Shown: positions 17,343 to 26,933 of the stretch, in pieces | Numbering within the stretch: the first letter of the stretch is position 1 | How the letters are laid out: every line of letters begins with the position of its first letter | Assembly (NCBI GenBank): GCA_021776915.1 | Contig: JAIQZU010000038.1 | Location: 1-62,315, forward strand | Origin: Candidatus Scalindua sp. | Lineage (GTDB): Bacteria > Planctomycetota > Brocadiia > Brocadiales > Scalinduaceae | Direction: 5' to 3' | DNA: 62,315 nt | The notes under the pieces: generated by a model | The model's database searches: none | What the model saw: only the letters and a program-made list of their open reading frames with translations | What the model was told of the DNA's origin: nothing | Program-made: the position numbers and the translations under genes

Positions 17343-18851
17343 TTAGCAAGCTCGTTTTACTGCTCTGAAAATTGAGCTTAAGAAGCTATATTTTCTACAA
17401 GAAGTTGATGGTTCAGTTATTATTTCCATGACATATTTTTTTACTGTAAGTTTAAATGCATTTTGCATCTCTAATTGATATTTAGGTTTCAAGTAAAAGA
17501 AGAATACAAGAAGATCCCAGAAGAAAACTAATTTCTTGTGCTTTATTCCTTCCCAGACATATTTTTTAATCTGATAGTTTCTTGCCTTATTATAAAATGA
17601 TTTTATTTGCCTTGATGTGGCATATTTTGATTTCATAACCGGTGCAGAATACATAACCTGAGAATCCTTAAATTTATTCATCTCCACTAATTTTTCTCTT
17701 TCACATATTTTTTTTATTTCTGTACCAGGTAAAGGCATCAATATTGAAAACATAATGGTGTTAGCATCAATTTTCTGAGCCATTTCAAGGGTTGCTTCCA
17801 TCGTCTCTACGGTCTCGAATGGAGCGCCGATTATAAACTGGGTGCTTAGTTGCAGCCCGGCATCTTTTATTATTCTAACCGCATTCATTATTTGTGATTT
17901 GCTCATATTTCGTTTATATATTTTGTTTCTTATAAAATCATCACTTGATTCGATCCCCATGCCAACCTGATAACATCCGGCTTCCTTCATTGAATGAATA
18001 ATCTCTTCGTCAACAAGATTTGCCCTCACACTTGACGTCCATTTGACCTTTTCGTTATAACCTCTTTCCTTATACTTTCTGCAAAATTCAAGGACCCACT
18101 TCTTGTTAAGAATAAAAATATCGTCTATAAAATAAATATATTTAAACCCTCTAGAAGAGTAGTTCTCAATAACATTACCTACTTCATCGAGAATATTATC
18201 AACACTTCTAAATCTGACGTATTTACCATTCAATGCTTTATTTAATACATGATTACTGCAATACGTACATGAGTAAGGGCACCCACGTGATGCCATCAAA
18301 GTAAGGTGGTTATTATTAACCAGGAAATATTTCTCTAATTCAAAGTCGTGCCATTCAGGAAAAGGAAAAGTATCTAGTGTTTCGGTGACATTTCTTTTTT
18401 TATTTTTAATTATCTTTCCATTGTCTCTATACCATAATCCCTGAATTTCCTGACAATTCAGATTATTGTCCAATATTTCCTTCAGAACATATTCACCTTC
18501 TCCTGTGCAGACAATATCAACATCATTTTGTGTCATTACTTCATCTGGTTCTAAAATAGCATGTACACCGCCAAAAATGATTTTAATACAGTAGTTGTCC
18601 TTAATATATGATGCGATCTCCAGTGCCTGGAAAAAATCGAAAGACATTACAGAAATACCAACCAAATCCGGTTTCTCGTTCTCTATTTCATTTTTCAAAT
18701 ACTGTTTCCATGTATTTTTATAAAATGTGAGATCTGATATCTTTGCTTGATGCTCTGTACAATTCTTTATAAAGGAGCTTAGCAATGCAACATTAAATGG
18801 AGGCGATCCTACCCGTCCTTCTATATTTGGAACTACTAACAGTATTTTCAT
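17343..18851 (-). CDS. B12-binding-domain radical SAM protein
   Basis: The protein has 502 aa. Cobalamin-binding-like residues are at ~60-125 (DLVGISVMSFDFFQALEIA, KIIFGGVHAILEPDEVM). The cluster cysteines are Cys191, Cys195 and Cys198 in SRGCPYSCTYC. IYFIDDIFILNKKWVLEFC, VGMGIESSDDFIRNKIY and FIIGAPFETVETMEATLEMA complete the core. The tail is basic and unassigned. It lies 77 bp upstream of a second B12 radical SAM gene and 3 bp downstream of the flippase-like gene, suggesting joint work on a lipid-linked precursor. The substrate is unknown. Confidence 0.86.
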   Translation of the reverse strand: MKILLVVPNIEGRVGSPPFNVALLSSFIKNCTEHQAKISDLTFYKNTWKQYLKNEIENEKPDLVGISVMSFDFFQALEIASYIKDNYCIKIIFGGVHAILEPDEVMTQNDVDIVCTGEGEYVLKEILDNNLNCQEIQGLWYRDNGKIIKNKKRNVTETLDTFPFPEWHDFELEKYFLVNNNHLTLMASRGCPYSCTYCSNHVLNKALNGKYVRFRSVDNILDEVGNVIENYSSRGFKYIYFIDDIFILNKKWVLEFCRKYKERGYNEKVKWTSSVRANLVDEEIIHSMKEAGCYQVGMGIESSDDFIRNKIYKRNMSKSQIMNAVRIIKDAGLQLSTQFIIGAPFETVETMEATLEMAQKIDANTIMFSILMPLPGTEIKKICEREKLVEMNKFKDSQVMYSAPVMKSKYATSRQIKSFYNKARNYQIKKYVWEGIKHKKLVFFWDLLVFFFYLKPKYQLEMQNAFKLTVKKYVMEIITEPSTSCRKYSFLSSIFRAVKRAC

Positions 18852-18854
18852 TAT

Positions 18855-19883
18855 TTATAATCCTTGCGTTGTTAATTTTTCTCTATCAAATAATATATTT
18901 CTGTTGCGTCTGGAATACAGATTGTGTACCAATAATGTTAAGCTTGAGGCTACAATAATTGCCAGATTTGAAAAGATCCTTGCACTGATAACAAAAAGTA
19001 CTATCTCCGGATCTGATATACTTGCCCATGAAAGCACACCATACCACCCCAATTCACCCAGACCAAGTTGCGCAGGAATGAATGAGATTAATCCTATCAG
19101 TAACATTAATGAAGAACAGAGAAGCAGTACCAGGTAATTCATCTCAATCCCTAATACCAGAACTATGAAATAAAGCCGAAGAGCAATCAAAAAGTGTCGA
19201 ATAAATCCTATTACTAATACCTTTCTTGCAATTTCCGGTCTTATATTAAAATCTTCTGCAGATACTAACGTATGTGAACGTTTAATTTTAAGAAGTGGTA
19301 TACGATAACTCAATCTGACTAACCATGAGTATGTATAAGCACAGGCTGATAGTATATGTCCGTTGAAGCGGCAAAAGATTATGGAAAATGAAGCCATGCA
19401 CACCAGTACCATAAGTAATGTGTGAAACAATGAAAACTTCATCAAGAGAAAAGCTATTGCCGGTAGAACGAATACAAGGCTTATCATAACATTTAAAAAC
19501 TGGTCCAGTAAGACTGAGTATGCTCCGGTCTTGAATGGAACGCCATGTGTATTTTTAAGAGAATAGCTTCTCACTCCTACGTCACTGACAGCCTGTGGTA
19601 TTACAAGTGCAAAAAGGTAGCCCATAGCAACGTGATGATATAGATGGCCAAACGAGATATTTATATTACTCCCGATTAAGTCTCCGGCAATATATCTCCA
19701 CTTTAACGTAGTAATGTAGTAAAAGATTGCTGTAAACGCTGAAACACCCAGCAGGAGGATCCATCCACCGTCCATAATCCTGCTAGTTACGTCTTTCCAT
19801 GAAAAGTCTGCCAGATGGAAAAACAGTGCAATCAAGCCAGATCCGATTAATAGTCCATAAAATTCTTTTTTTTTGTAAAACAT
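18855..19883 (-). CDS. Flippase-like/lysylphosphatidylglycerol synthase TM-region (UPF0104) protein
   Basis: A polytopic protein of 342 aa with about eight hydrophobic segments and little else. Recognisable pieces are VSDVGVRSYSLKN, TGAYSVLLDQFLNV and SFIPAQLGLGELGWYGVL, the signature PxxxGxxE-like loop of the UPF0104/AglD-like family. Family members transport or flip lipids in the inner membrane. Its stop region overlaps nothing, and its start shares one base with the stop of the methyltransferase at 19883. In this context it may move a lipid-linked glycan or a modified lipid. Confidence 0.82.
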   Translation of the reverse strand: MFYKKKEFYGLLIGSGLIALFFHLADFSWKDVTSRIMDGGWILLLGVSAFTAIFYYITTLKWRYIAGDLIGSNINISFGHLYHHVAMGYLFALVIPQAVSDVGVRSYSLKNTHGVPFKTGAYSVLLDQFLNVMISLVFVLPAIAFLLMKFSLFHTLLMVLVCMASFSIIFCRFNGHILSACAYTYSWLVRLSYRIPLLKIKRSHTLVSAEDFNIRPEIARKVLVIGFIRHFLIALRLYFIVLVLGIEMNYLVLLLCSSLMLLIGLISFIPAQLGLGELGWYGVLSWASISDPEIVLFVISARIFSNLAIIVASSLTLLVHNLYSRRNRNILFDREKLTTQGL

Positions 19884-20488
19884 TATTCTTTCTCAAATAA
19901 TATCAGTCTGGAAGTATTGAGAATTAAAGGCTCATTTTTAATTGCACGAAAACCATTTCTCTCGAATACAGATATAAAATCTTTGATTTGATAATTATAT
20001 TCAAGCACGATGTTTGATCCGCGAAGTGTCTGTGTAACATAAGCAAGTGTTCTACCGGTAAAAGAATCGTGATTTGGCTGCATTATCAAAACATAGCGTT
20101 TGCTGATACGCATCATATGTTTGGCAAAAGGTTCAAAATTCAGAAAATGTTCCAACATACCTTCGGCTGCAACTAAATCATACTGTTGTGTCTCATCTTC
20201 AACTTTTCCAAGCCTTGCGTTCAGATTCATATGTTTGCAAACCTCAATTGACCTGGGCGAAACATCAAGACCAACATAGTCCAATCCGGATTCATGAAAA
20301 AGCTCAAGGAGATAACCAAAACCGCAGCCCACATCTATGGCTGTATTGATATCCAGTTCCTGAAAAGTTCTTCTCAAGGCTCTCATTCTGATAGGGCAGA
20401 ATATACGGCCTATCGGTGTTAGACTTCTTTCCTTTGCCCAATGTTTATCCCATGTGTCATAGAGTACTTCGTCTTTTTGCTTTATCAT
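19883..20488 (-). CDS. SAM-dependent methyltransferase (paralogue of the one at 10253)
   Basis: The protein has 201 aa. SAM motif AIDVGCGFGYLLELF, acidic loop VGLDVS, motif IV DLVAAEGMLEHFLNFEPFA. It matches the 10253-10870 protein from end to end, including QPNHDSF-GRTLAYV and FERNGFRAIKN. It lies 14 bp after the radical SAM gene (20503) and overlaps the flippase-like gene by one base, so translation is probably coupled. Duplication of this gene together with its radical SAM neighbours suggests that two related substrates are processed. Confidence 0.85.
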   Translation of the reverse strand: MIKQKDEVLYDTWDKHWAKERSLTPIGRIFCPIRMRALRRTFQELDINTAIDVGCGFGYLLELFHESGLDYVGLDVSPRSIEVCKHMNLNARLGKVEDETQQYDLVAAEGMLEHFLNFEPFAKHMMRISKRYVLIMQPNHDSFTGRTLAYVTQTLRGSNIVLEYNYQIKDFISVFERNGFRAIKNEPLILNTSRLILFEKE

Positions 20489-20502
20489 AAGTGGTTTCCT
20501 TT

Positions 20503-21600
20503 CTAATTTAATTCACTGAATACATCCTCTGCCTTTACAGGATAAGGATCGGTTTCATATGTTTTAGATAAGCATGACTCTATGAATTGTTCATCATCAG
20601 ATGGCGGACAGCCGGTATATGATTCATTAAAATATTTAACTCTTCGCCCACGGTTAATAATTGTCTGTAGATCGTCTCGTCTTAAATTTCCAAAAGTAAA
20701 ATGGGCAGCATTACAAGGTAATACGTCTCCATACGCAGTTATTGTAATTAAGCCGTAAAATGCGGGACAGGTACTATCTTTGCTTCCGACACAGGTTCTT
20801 TGAAGGAAAGAATATTTACGGTGAAGTGTGTGTAAAGCATTTCTATCTTCCTGCGTTACTAAACTGTCAATATCACCTTCCAATGCGCCCAGGGGTATGG
20901 CGGTTTTAAAGCCTGTCCGGATTCTGTGTTTAATAGCGTAATTAACCAGGCTGTTAAAATCATCAGTTTTAGTAAAGTTTTTATAAACGAATATTGTAAT
21001 ACTAGACCCCATGCCTACTTTTTTGCATAGATTAATAGTATTAAATGCGCTCTGGTACGACCCTTTTTTTCTTCTCAGATCATCATGTATTTCAGGGTCC
21101 CAGCTATCTATGGAAACATTTATTTTGTCAACACCGGTATCGAGTAAATATTTGATTTTGTTTTCAGTAAATCCGTAACCATTACTGGCTAATGTTATGT
21201 ACGTGCTTTTCGGTCGACAGGCTTTAATTAACTCAGGAAGCTCAGGATCCAGAGAGCTTTCACCACTGACAAAGTCAAACGTCAGTGCCCCTGCTTTTAA
21301 GCAATCAGAAATATATTTTTTCTTTTCACTTAAGGTTAATGGGACTTCGTTAGTTCTGTTAAAGTTTGTCTCGTAGCAATGACGACAACTGAAGTTACAT
21401 TTGTAATGTGTATGAAATAGAATTGATCTCAGTGGCTTAGATTTGCAGAAATGCTGAATAAACGGCCTGAAGAGCATTCTCGAAAGAAAAATAGGCTTCT
21501 TAAGTATCAATCTTGGCGTGATCAATGACAATTTATTACTGACATCTTGTAAATTTACTGGTATTCTCATAGTCGTGTTTGCTTTCTTATTTCTTACCAT
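20503..21600 (-). CDS. Radical SAM protein with SPASM-like C terminus
   Basis: The protein has 365 aa. Cys68, Cys72 and Cys75 sit in HYKCNFSCRHCYE. DFVSGESSLDPELPELI replaces the usual GGEP motif. INVSIDSWDPEIHDDLRRKKGSY and CPAFYGLITITAYGDVLPCNAAHFTFGNLR supply late cysteines for auxiliary cluster binding. It is more distant from the 13542/24698 pair than those are from each other. Its first 14 bases overlap the end of the methyltransferase gene at 21587, indicating coupling. The substrate is unknown; a sugar or peptide is inferred. Confidence 0.85.
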   Translation of the reverse strand: MVRNKKANTTMRIPVNLQDVSNKLSLITPRLILKKPIFLSRMLFRPFIQHFCKSKPLRSILFHTHYKCNFSCRHCYETNFNRTNEVPLTLSEKKKYISDCLKAGALTFDFVSGESSLDPELPELIKACRPKSTYITLASNGYGFTENKIKYLLDTGVDKINVSIDSWDPEIHDDLRRKKGSYQSAFNTINLCKKVGMGSSITIFVYKNFTKTDDFNSLVNYAIKHRIRTGFKTAIPLGALEGDIDSLVTQEDRNALHTLHRKYSFLQRTCVGSKDSTCPAFYGLITITAYGDVLPCNAAHFTFGNLRRDDLQTIINRGRRVKYFNESYTGCPPSDDEQFIESCLSKTYETDPYPVKAEDVFSELN

Positions 21601-22366
21601 CGCTTAATCTGGCAACAAATACCCACGAACCAGCCAATGAGTGTGGGACGTAATTGGCCAGTTTACATTCAAGATATTTTAACGCACGAAAGCACTTCCA
21701 ATCCAAAAACAAGCCAAGTCCCACATTAACTATATCAAGTAGTTCAAAACCACATTCAGTTAGTAAATATTTAAACCTGTGAAATAGAAAGAACTGAACA
21801 TGGTCACAGAAAATATTTAAGCTGTGATATGGGGTATCCGATCCGGTCAAAGCTGTATATATTTTTTTGGGTAATTTGTGAAATATTTTAGTGATCCTCA
21901 TTCTTTGGCATATTCTGCTGAACAAAATTTCGTAGATTGAATATCCATTGGGAATATTTATTATGGTAATGCCATTCTTGCCAATATACTTTTCTATTGT
22001 TTTCAGTAAGAGTGGTGGTTGTGGAACATGTTCCAGTACTCCAATGCAGATTACAACATCAAATTGTTCTTGCAAATCAAGAATTGCCCCGTCTGCTGCT
22101 AAATATTTTGCATTTGAGAATGTATTGTTTTTTTTACACCATTCTATTGATTCTGAATGTATATCAACACCAGTTATCCTGTGTCCAAGATAACTCAATG
22201 GAAAGGAGATACCGCCTATTCCACAGCCCAAATCAAGAATCCTGAGTGAATCTTTTTTTATTTTTCTGGCAAACATAGAAACCTGTTCTACAACTGAAAT
22301 AAGTGTGCGAATTGCCAGTTCATCTTTGTAATGAGAATATTCTAGATAATCGTAACAATTAGACAT
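21587..22366 (-). CDS. SAM-dependent methyltransferase (UbiG-like)
   Basis: The protein has 259 aa. RILDLGCGIGGISFPLSYLG is the SAM loop, TGVDIHSESIEWCKK the acidic loop, and FDVVICIGVLEHVPQPPLLL motif IV. KNGITIINIPNGYSIYEI follows. The C-terminal third is longer than in UbiG and slightly hydrophobic (FHRFKYLLTECGFELL, then SLAGSWVFVARL). Its end overlaps the following radical SAM gene by 14 bp. This is probably O-, N- or C-methylation of a glycan or lipid intermediate; the exact substrate is not visible. Confidence 0.85.
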   Translation of the reverse strand: MSNCYDYLEYSHYKDELAIRTLISVVEQVSMFARKIKKDSLRILDLGCGIGGISFPLSYLGHRITGVDIHSESIEWCKKNNTFSNAKYLAADGAILDLQEQFDVVICIGVLEHVPQPPLLLKTIEKYIGKNGITIINIPNGYSIYEILFSRICQRMRITKIFHKLPKKIYTALTGSDTPYHSLNIFCDHVQFFLFHRFKYLLTECGFELLDIVNVGLGLFLDWKCFRALKYLECKLANYVPHSLAGSWVFVARLSDGKK

Positions 22367-22443
22367 AAATTTAATTCCATTTATATGGTTATGATTAATA
22401 TCCTTATTGACACTATGTTAAATTAATTCACTAAACGCTTACA

Positions 22444-23829
22444 TCACAAGATATTTTTTGATATCAAATCTTTAATAATTGTATGAGCAATCTTTTCCTT
22501 ACCCTGTTTGTTGTAGTGGATGGCATCTTTTACATATACTTTATCTGCATGAGGCATATCTTTAAGAATGTATGCAAGATTTTCAAAATGACCATGGTTA
22601 TCTGCGTTTAAATCAGAGTACATTTTCTCTGCTTTTTCATAAAGCCCTTCTGTTGGAACCAGAAATCTTCCGCCAAATCGATTCCAATGCTTATTCTCTG
22701 TAAAGAAATTGACTGCAAAATAATTGAAATTTGGATAGTTAAAAGATTCAGGAACAGGGTGAGGATAGTACTTATCCAGAAGCACCGGTTGGAGATATGA
22801 GATGTAATTTATCTCTCTGATCTCAGCAGCGCCATAGAAATCCAGTATGCAGCTTTTGTAAGCGTCAATGATGTCTTTCTCGGTTTTCTCCTTAAGTTTA
22901 TACTTGTTTGCCGATGCAATTTCGATAATCTTCTCTTGAGATGGTGCATTCTGTACAACATTTCTTGCTAATTCTAAGCCAGCCTTAATTGTGTATGGGA
23001 ATATTGGCGATATATAGTTGATAACACTCATATATGACATCTTTGCTAAAGAAGAAAATGTCTGTGACAATGATCTTCCAAAGCTGTCCAGGTTTCTCAT
23101 ATCAGTATCAAGTTGTTGATGGTAACCGTGATATTGGCTGTACCATACAGGTGAATTCTGGTTCTCACTCTCCATAAATCCCATAATTCTGGCCCATATA
23201 TCGTTAACTCCATCAAGAGACAATACAAGATCAGGCTTAACACCAGACTTAATCAATTCAGGCAGAATCCAGCTTGTAAAATATATTTTCTCGTTGAAAG
23301 ACATATACCCCCAATGCCCGGCATTTAAAACAACAATGTCCTTATCAACATTTTCTTCTTTTGCATATTTTATAAGATACGTTGGCCAGTTGTCTTTTAC
23401 TGTTGTAGATCCGCCAAAGGTTACTATCAAGAACTTGGATTCTAAATTGTCCAGAGATCCTCCATACCATTCTATTGCATTATTTGCTCTAAATCCCATT
23501 ACGGGATCAAAGGGAAAGGTCATATAATTACCTGTTGCATTTGTTGGCAGGGCACGAGGGAACATTTTCCTTATTTCATTGCTGCTCAAGCGGAATTGAG
23601 CAGGAAATTTCTTTGTCATTTTCTCTGTATTAAAGTAATCGATAGTCGTCTCAGTTTTTAGAACTGTAACAAGCAGCAAGAAACTTACTAATTCAATCAC
23701 TACTGTACAAACACCCCATATAATAAAGAGAAACAAGAGGTGTTTGAGTGTAACCTTGTAATTCTCCGGGGAAAATTTACTTAAAAAAGATTTAACAATT
23801 TTGCTTGTCTGCATAGTTATTGTTCTCAT
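22444..23829 (-). CDS. Membrane-anchored SGNH/GDSL hydrolase-like protein
   Basis: The protein has 461 aa. One transmembrane segment at ~30-57 is followed by an extracytoplasmic SGNH-like domain: IVTFGGSTT (Ser141 as block I nucleophile), VLNAGHWGYMSF for block II, VLSLDGVNDIW for block III, and near the C terminus DAIHYNKQG with Asp and His of block V. Such proteins remove or transfer acyl groups on surface polysaccharides. It lies between the YdcF-like gene and the UbiG-like methyltransferase. There is a 77-bp gap downstream, but no terminator is visible. Confidence 0.82.
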   Translation of the reverse strand: MRTITMQTSKIVKSFLSKFSPENYKVTLKHLLFLFIIWGVCTVVIELVSFLLLVTVLKTETTIDYFNTEKMTKKFPAQFRLSSNEIRKMFPRALPTNATGNYMTFPFDPVMGFRANNAIEWYGGSLDNLESKFLIVTFGGSTTVKDNWPTYLIKYAKEENVDKDIVVLNAGHWGYMSFNEKIYFTSWILPELIKSGVKPDLVLSLDGVNDIWARIMGFMESENQNSPVWYSQYHGYHQQLDTDMRNLDSFGRSLSQTFSSLAKMSYMSVINYISPIFPYTIKAGLELARNVVQNAPSQEKIIEIASANKYKLKEKTEKDIIDAYKSCILDFYGAAEIREINYISYLQPVLLDKYYPHPVPESFNYPNFNYFAVNFFTENKHWNRFGGRFLVPTEGLYEKAEKMYSDLNADNHGHFENLAYILKDMPHADKVYVKDAIHYNKQGKEKIAHTIIKDLISKNIL

Positions 23830-23863
23830 ACAAAAAGACTAATATTAAATGTTTTGCTGTTTG

Positions 23864-24658
23864 TTATCTTTCCGAAAAAAATATTTCATATAATTCTTTA
23901 TCTTCATCATGAGATCTACCCTTGCTTTTATCCCATACAAAAGTTGAGGGATTTGAAAATCTGTCTGTAAGATAAAAATATGGTATCCCGAAAATAATTT
24001 CGTTTGCTACTCTTCTGAAAATATGGAATCTTCGTCCCCAGTCTTTTGTAAACTCGTAATGTTCGCCGGTAACAACTATCGGGTTTTTAATTTCACTCTC
24101 AAGACATTTATTCAGACGGTAACTTTGATCCGAGGAGGTTACAAAGATTGCACGATCAAAATCAAACATGATCTTATATTTTTCCATCATATCTAAAAGA
24201 TTCTCATAATAATTTAATTTGCCACGGACCTGGTCCTGAACAATAATATCTTCTTCCGGTACACCATAAAGAAGCAACCTTTCTTTAATAGCCTGTCCTG
24301 TTGTCATGTTGGAGTTTGGCATCCATATGCCGCCAAAGGCAATTATTTTGTCTGCGTATCCGTCACGGTAGAGTCTTAATCCTTTTTCCATTCGTACCAG
24401 AGTGCTAAGATCCGGAAGGCCGGTTTCTGTATCGAATGGAAAATTTGAAGAACAGATTATGATAACATCAGCATTCTCTGGAGGCTCTTTGTTAACCAAC
24501 ACAAGTTTATGGGCCCATTCATTCAGAGGGGTAAATAAAATAGAGAAGAGACCAATATTTATTGATAAAGAAAAAAACATGATTGTAATTAAAGCAACTC
24601 TCAAGCATATTGCTTTATTACTGCGGTTGAGCTTATCTGAAACTGATATTGTTTTCAT
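23864..24658 (-). CDS. YdcF/SanA-like (DUF218) membrane protein
   Basis: The protein has 264 aa with one N-terminal transmembrane segment (~18-40). The DUF218 domain is ADVIIICSSNFPFDTETG, LRLYRDGYADKIIAFGGIW, EEDIIVQDQVRGKLNYYENL and FVTSSDQSYRLNKCLESE. It is longer than the paralogue at 14853 and has a C-terminal extension (IIFGIPYFYLTDRF onward). It lies 34 bp before the SGNH hydrolase gene and 39 bp after a radical SAM gene. Envelope function is inferred from the family. Confidence 0.82.
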   Translation of the reverse strand: MKTISVSDKLNRSNKAICLRVALITIMFFSLSINIGLFSILFTPLNEWAHKLVLVNKEPPENADVIIICSSNFPFDTETGLPDLSTLVRMEKGLRLYRDGYADKIIAFGGIWMPNSNMTTGQAIKERLLLYGVPEEDIIVQDQVRGKLNYYENLLDMMEKYKIMFDFDRAIFVTSSDQSYRLNKCLESEIKNPIVVTGEHYEFTKDWGRRFHIFRRVANEIIFGIPYFYLTDRFSNPSTFVWDKSKGRSHDEDKELYEIFFSER

Positions 24659-24697
24659 CTTATATGCCAGTCAGTTAATGTAATAATATAGAATTCT

Positions 24698-25978
24698 CTA
24701 GTTATGAAGTTCAGGATAAACTATTTTATCGTGTTTCTTTTCATATTGTCTCAATGCATGACTGAATTCGTTTATGTTTAAGTGAGATTTCTTTTCAAGC
24801 TGAGTGTAATAAACATTCATAAAATCTTTGTCTAATGCCAGAAAGCATGGGCGATATTCGCCAAAGGGTGTCTCCTTTAAGGCTCTGTTTCTAATCTGTG
24901 CCAGGGACTCTTCTCTTACATTACCAAAATATATATGCATATTTGCACAGTTCATAATGTCACCATATGGCGTAAACTGCATCATCTCCTTGGTCCCGTT
25001 ACAACCATGTGCTCCATAAGCAGCTTGTGTGTCATGGTGAACAAATGCGTATGGATACGGTTCTACAATTTTATCAAATGCTTTGAAGTCTTCAGAATCC
25101 AGCATTGAACTGTTTCCTTTGAAATTACCGATTGATTTCGCAAAAAGACAATGAACCATTATTTTCTCTCTGTCACCGAATTCTAATATTTTTATGAAAC
25201 CTTCTGTGTATAAATTATGCTTATGTACAACCGTATTTAAGATTACTTTAATCCCGTACTTTCTGCAGAGCTTTATTGCGTTCATAACCTTGTCAAAACT
25301 ACCTTTTTTCTTTCTAAACAGATCATGTATCTCAGGTATTCCGTTATCCAGACTGAAATTAACAGTGTCTACCCCCAGTTCTGAGCATTTCTTTGCTATT
25401 TTTTCATTAAAAAGCCATCCATTTGTTGAGATGAGAATATGATTATATTTCCCTTTACATGCTTCAATTATTTCTCCCCACCCTTTATGCATAAAGGGTT
25501 CTCCGCCTTCAAGCCCGAATGAAGTAGCTCCAAGCTTCATAGCCTGCCTGACAATATCTTTATATTCATCAACCTCAAGAATTTTCTTATTTATATCTTT
25601 GTCGAGTCGTGCGGTAGAGCAATGTGAACAGGTAAAGTTACACTTAAAAGTTATGTCAAATTCACATCCTCTCAGGATAAATTTCTTTTTCCCCAAATAT
25701 ACGTACAACCTGCTTAACAAAATGTTTCTTGCCAGCCTGAATGGATAAAATGGTTTAGTCCAGTGAATTCCGTAATGAAACATCCATCTCAATCTACTAA
25801 GTTTGTTGTATAAAGGTCTTACTTTTCTGATAATCTTGATCTCTTTTTTCAATGACTCCTCTTCTGCCTGCCTGAGGACCTTTTTTACGCACTCAATCTC
25901 CTGTGGCGTTTTGAATACTTTTCTGATCTCTTCTTCCGTTACACCGGAAATTACTTCATTTTGCAGTTTCGCAATCAT
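24698..25978 (-). CDS. Radical SAM protein with SPASM-like region (paralogue B)
   Basis: The protein has 426 aa with a strong ribosome site (GAGGAG) before the ATG at 25978. Cys113, Cys117 and Cys120 sit in FKCNFTCSHC. GLEGGEPFMHKGWGEII matches paralogue A at 13542, and so do the N-terminal block FHYGIHWTKPFYPFRLARN and the late block MQFTPYGDIMNCANMHIYFG. The two are full-length paralogues that each neighbour a YdcF-like gene. Here an SDR enzyme lies directly upstream, which favours sugar oxidation or epimerisation, but that is inference. Confidence 0.87.
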   Translation of the reverse strand: MIAKLQNEVISGVTEEEIRKVFKTPQEIECVKKVLRQAEEESLKKEIKIIRKVRPLYNKLSRLRWMFHYGIHWTKPFYPFRLARNILLSRLYVYLGKKKFILRGCEFDITFKCNFTCSHCSTARLDKDINKKILEVDEYKDIVRQAMKLGATSFGLEGGEPFMHKGWGEIIEACKGKYNHILISTNGWLFNEKIAKKCSELGVDTVNFSLDNGIPEIHDLFRKKKGSFDKVMNAIKLCRKYGIKVILNTVVHKHNLYTEGFIKILEFGDREKIMVHCLFAKSIGNFKGNSSMLDSEDFKAFDKIVEPYPYAFVHHDTQAAYGAHGCNGTKEMMQFTPYGDIMNCANMHIYFGNVREESLAQIRNRALKETPFGEYRPCFLALDKDFMNVYYTQLEKKSHLNINEFSHALRQYEKKHDKIVYPELHN

Positions 25979-25995
25979 ATTGATCTCCTCAATTT

Positions 25996-26844
25996 CTAAT
26001 AATTTGCCATTGCTGTTTTTTTGTCAGGATATTTTTTGACAAAATTCCGATTCTTATCAGCAATAATTTTATCAAGTGTTCCTGGTGCCCAGTAACTGAG
26101 GTGATATCCAATTTTGTCTTTTAAGGTACTCAAGTTAATTTCTGAATCTCCTCTTTCAATAGCCTCGCATATTTTTGTTGCTACAAATGAAGGATCACGC
26201 AGGCCATTACCAGCAGGTAGTTTAAAGTCACTGATTCGTCCATCAACATCAGTATTCTCCCAGTAATTTGACTTAAAACTTCCTGGTCTGATACGCAGTG
26301 TCTTTACATTTGTGCCGGATAATTCAGTTTTCAGGCTTTCGTGAATTGCACCTAAAGCACATTTTGAAGCACAATAAGAAGAAACACCGGGAAACGCGTG
26401 GTACATTATTGAACTCATTACATTAGCAATGACACCTTTATTGTGATTTATCATGTCCGGCAGAGCGCATTGAATCAAGGCAATGGGAGCCAGGGTATTA
26501 ACACGATAATTTTTATTGTACACCTCTACCGGTGTATTCTGCACAAAACCTGCCACCTGGTAGCCGACATTATTAATCAGGATAGTAGGGGTCTTTCCTA
26601 CTTCTTGAACTATCTCTTTATAAAATTCTGGAATTTGTGAAATATTCTCCAGGTCAAAGCAGTAATAATAACCGCTTCCACCACTCCCATTGATCTCATT
26701 AGTGACTTCTTTTAATACCTCTTCATTTCTAGCTATAGAGATAACGGTAGCATTTAATTCACCTGCCATTAACGCTAATGCTTTTCCAAGGCCGGAGCTG
26801 GCGCCCGTAACAAATATGACTTCATTTTCCCAATTAAATTCCAT
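25996..26844 (-). CDS. Short-chain dehydrogenase/reductase
   Basis: A classical SDR of 282 aa. VTGASSGLGKA binds NAD(P), NNVG is at ~91-94, and the catalytic pair is Tyr157 and Lys161 in SSYCASKCALGAIHESL, with a Ser just before. It has a strong GGGGGAGG ribosome site. It lies in the long operon between the heptose genes and radical SAM paralogue B. The substrate could be a sugar or an acyl/keto lipid; the sequence does not decide. Confidence 0.87.
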   Translation of the reverse strand: MEFNWENEVIFVTGASSGLGKALALMAGELNATVISIARNEEVLKEVTNEINGSGGSGYYYCFDLENISQIPEFYKEIVQEVGKTPTILINNVGYQVAGFVQNTPVEVYNKNYRVNTLAPIALIQCALPDMINHNKGVIANVMSSIMYHAFPGVSSYCASKCALGAIHESLKTELSGTNVKTLRIRPGSFKSNYWENTDVDGRISDFKLPAGNGLRDPSFVATKICEAIERGDSEINLSTLKDKIGYHLSYWAPGTLDKIIADKNRNFVKKYPDKKTAMANY

Positions 26845-26933
26845 AGGAGCCTCCCCCTTGTTGACAAAATATTTTGATGATAGGGCAACTATTCACATTT
26901 TCTTTTAATATTTATTTGCACGATTAAAACAAT

